Assembly (NCBI GenBank): GCA_938005345.1
Contig: CALLNG010000322.1
Location: 1 to 6,065 of the forward strand
DNA: 6,065 nucleotides
Direction of reading: 5' to 3'
Source: an uncultured Clostridia bacterium
GTDB lineage: Bacteria; Bacillota; Clostridia; RUG12999
Within the stretch, counting starts at the first letter, position 1. Every line of letters begins with the position of its first letter. Made by a program: the position numbers and the translations under genes. The notes under the pieces are model-generated. The model was not told the DNA's origin. It ran no database searches and saw only the letters and a program-made list of their open reading frames with translations. Positions 5,270-6,065 of this stretch are shown here, in pieces.

Positions 5270-6065
5270 ATGAGTAACACCATGAAAAAAGCGTTGATTA
5301 CTGGAATAACCGGTCAAGATGGTTCATTTCTAGCAGAGCTGTTGTTAGAAAAGGGATATGCAGTTCATGGAATCATCCGTCGTTCGTCTGTCTCGACGAC
5401 GGAGCGAATAGACCATCTTATTGCACAAAATGCCATTTCTGTACATGACGGAGATTTGTCTGATTCGTCCAGCCTAATTCGAATCATTAACGAGGTCAGG
5501 CCAGACGAAATATACAACCTGGCCGCTCAAAGCCATGTGGGGGTTTCTTTTGATGCACCAGAATACACGGGAGATATTGATGCGTTGGGAGTGCTACGAA
5601 TTCTTGAAGCGGTTCGAATCTTGGGCATGGCAAAGACATGTCGTATTTATCAGGCATCTACTTCCGAGCTTTTTGGCAAGGTGGAAGAATGCCCACAAAA
5701 CGAACGTACACCTTTTCATCCTTACAGTCCATATGCGGTAGCTAAGCAGTATGGATACTGGATGATAAAACAATACCGGGAAGCTTTTGGCATGTTTGCT
5801 TGCAATGGCATCCTGTTTAACCACGAGTCGGAGCGGCGCGGAGAAACGTTTGTTACGCGTAAAATTACGCTTGCAGCAGCCCGTATCGCCTGCGGATTGC
5901 AGGACCATTTGGAGCTAGGAAATCTGGATTCATTGCGCGACTGGGGTTATGCAAAGGATTTTGTTTATTGCATGTGGCTAATTTTGCAGCAGGATAAGCC
6001 TGATGATTATGTGATTGCCACAGGCGTTCAACATACGGTTCGGGAATTTGCCACACTCGCATTTC
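5270..6065 (+). CDS. gmd: GDP-mannose 4,6-dehydratase, 3' end missing
   Basis: The first 265 residues of an enzyme of the extended SDR family that converts GDP-D-mannose to GDP-4-keto-6-deoxy-D-mannose, the branch point to GDP-L-fucose, GDP-D-rhamnose and other deoxyhexoses. The NADP-binding GxxGxxG is in ITGITGQDGS (Gly12, 15, 18), followed by HGIIRRSS, where the Arg pair fits NADP phosphate binding. NLAAQSHVGVSF and the active-site set expected for GMD are present: Thr131 and Glu133 in STSELFG, and Tyr155 and Lys159 in SPYAVAK. FNHESERRGETFVTRKIT and GNLDSLRDWGYAKDFV are GMD signatures that separate it from other sugar epimerases and dehydratases. The frame is open to the window end, just after HTVREFATLAF; family members are usually about 345-380 residues, so roughly a quarter is missing. 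It is a cytoplasmic enzyme. The context suggests it supplies a GDP-deoxyhexose for the glycan built by the upstream transferases. The start at 5270 is set by AAAGGAG at 5256-5262. Confidence 0.95.
   Translation, partial: MSNTMKKALITGITGQDGSFLAELLLEKGYAVHGIIRRSSVSTTERIDHLIAQNAISVHDGDLSDSSSLIRIINEVRPDEIYNLAAQSHVGVSFDAPEYTGDIDALGVLRILEAVRILGMAKTCRIYQASTSELFGKVEECPQNERTPFHPYSPYAVAKQYGYWMIKQYREAFGMFACNGILFNHESERRGETFVTRKITLAAARIACGLQDHLELGNLDSLRDWGYAKDFVYCMWLILQQDKPDDYVIATGVQHTVREFATLAF

Noticed and set aside
5250..5273. Seven-codon mini-ORF (MNKGERK) just before gmd, with its stop overlapping the gmd ATG
   Set aside because: No ribosome-binding site precedes its ATG, and its sequence is simply the gmd Shine-Dalgarno region read as codons; most likely chance.
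5535..5741. 68-codon + strand open frame inside gmd
   Set aside because: It overlaps the GMD active-site region, which is intact in the main frame, so this is a shadow.
5837..5839. Glu in the FNHESERRGE loop of GMD, where the E. coli-type enzyme has Pro
   Set aside because: From memory, the Glu version with the following TFVTRKITLAAARI is common in Bacteroides- and Clostridia-type GMD proteins, so it is not an anomaly.

Overview
The window is a gene-dense piece of a cell-surface polysaccharide locus. Seven coding regions all lie on the + strand. The first and last are cut by the window edges, and the only real gap is 70 bases just before the last gene. Nearly every start is preceded by a strong purine-rich Shine-Dalgarno sequence. 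Base composition looks to be in the mid-40s % GC (judged by eye), and the protein families are those common in Firmicutes, so a Clostridia-type bacterium (Lachnospiraceae or Oscillospiraceae-like, perhaps from the gut) is the best guess. This is an inference; no taxonomic marker is present.

Layout: 1-531 is the C-terminal part of a DUF4422 protein, a family found in capsule and exopolysaccharide loci and thought to be glycosyltransferase-like. 528-1511 is a GT2 glycosyltransferase. 1493-2665 is a GT4 (GT-B fold) glycosyltransferase. 2628-3395 is an ABC-2 type permease (Wzm/TagG/RfbA-like) and 3411-4226 is its ATPase (Wzt/TagH/RfbB-like). 4219-5199 is a second, different GT2 enzyme. After the 70-base gap, 5270 to the window end is the N-terminal part of a GDP-mannose 4,6-dehydratase (gmd).

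How they fit together: Gmd makes GDP-4-keto-6-deoxymannose, the precursor of GDP-L-fucose, GDP-D-rhamnose and related deoxyhexoses. The glycosyltransferases would build a chain on a lipid carrier at the inner face of the membrane, and the two-gene ABC transporter would export it. Genes 1 to 6 are tightly packed: four of the five junctions overlap (4, 19, 38 and 8 bases) and the fifth has a 15-base gap. This argues for one transcript with translational coupling. The ATPase has no C-terminal carbohydrate-binding extension.

I do not see a clearly new system. There is no mobile element, CRISPR array, RNA gene or strong terminator. The least understood component is the DUF4422 protein. The other points worth checking are the 38-base overlap between the GT4 and permease genes, the A9 tract in the second GT2 gene, and which deoxyhexose the locus makes.
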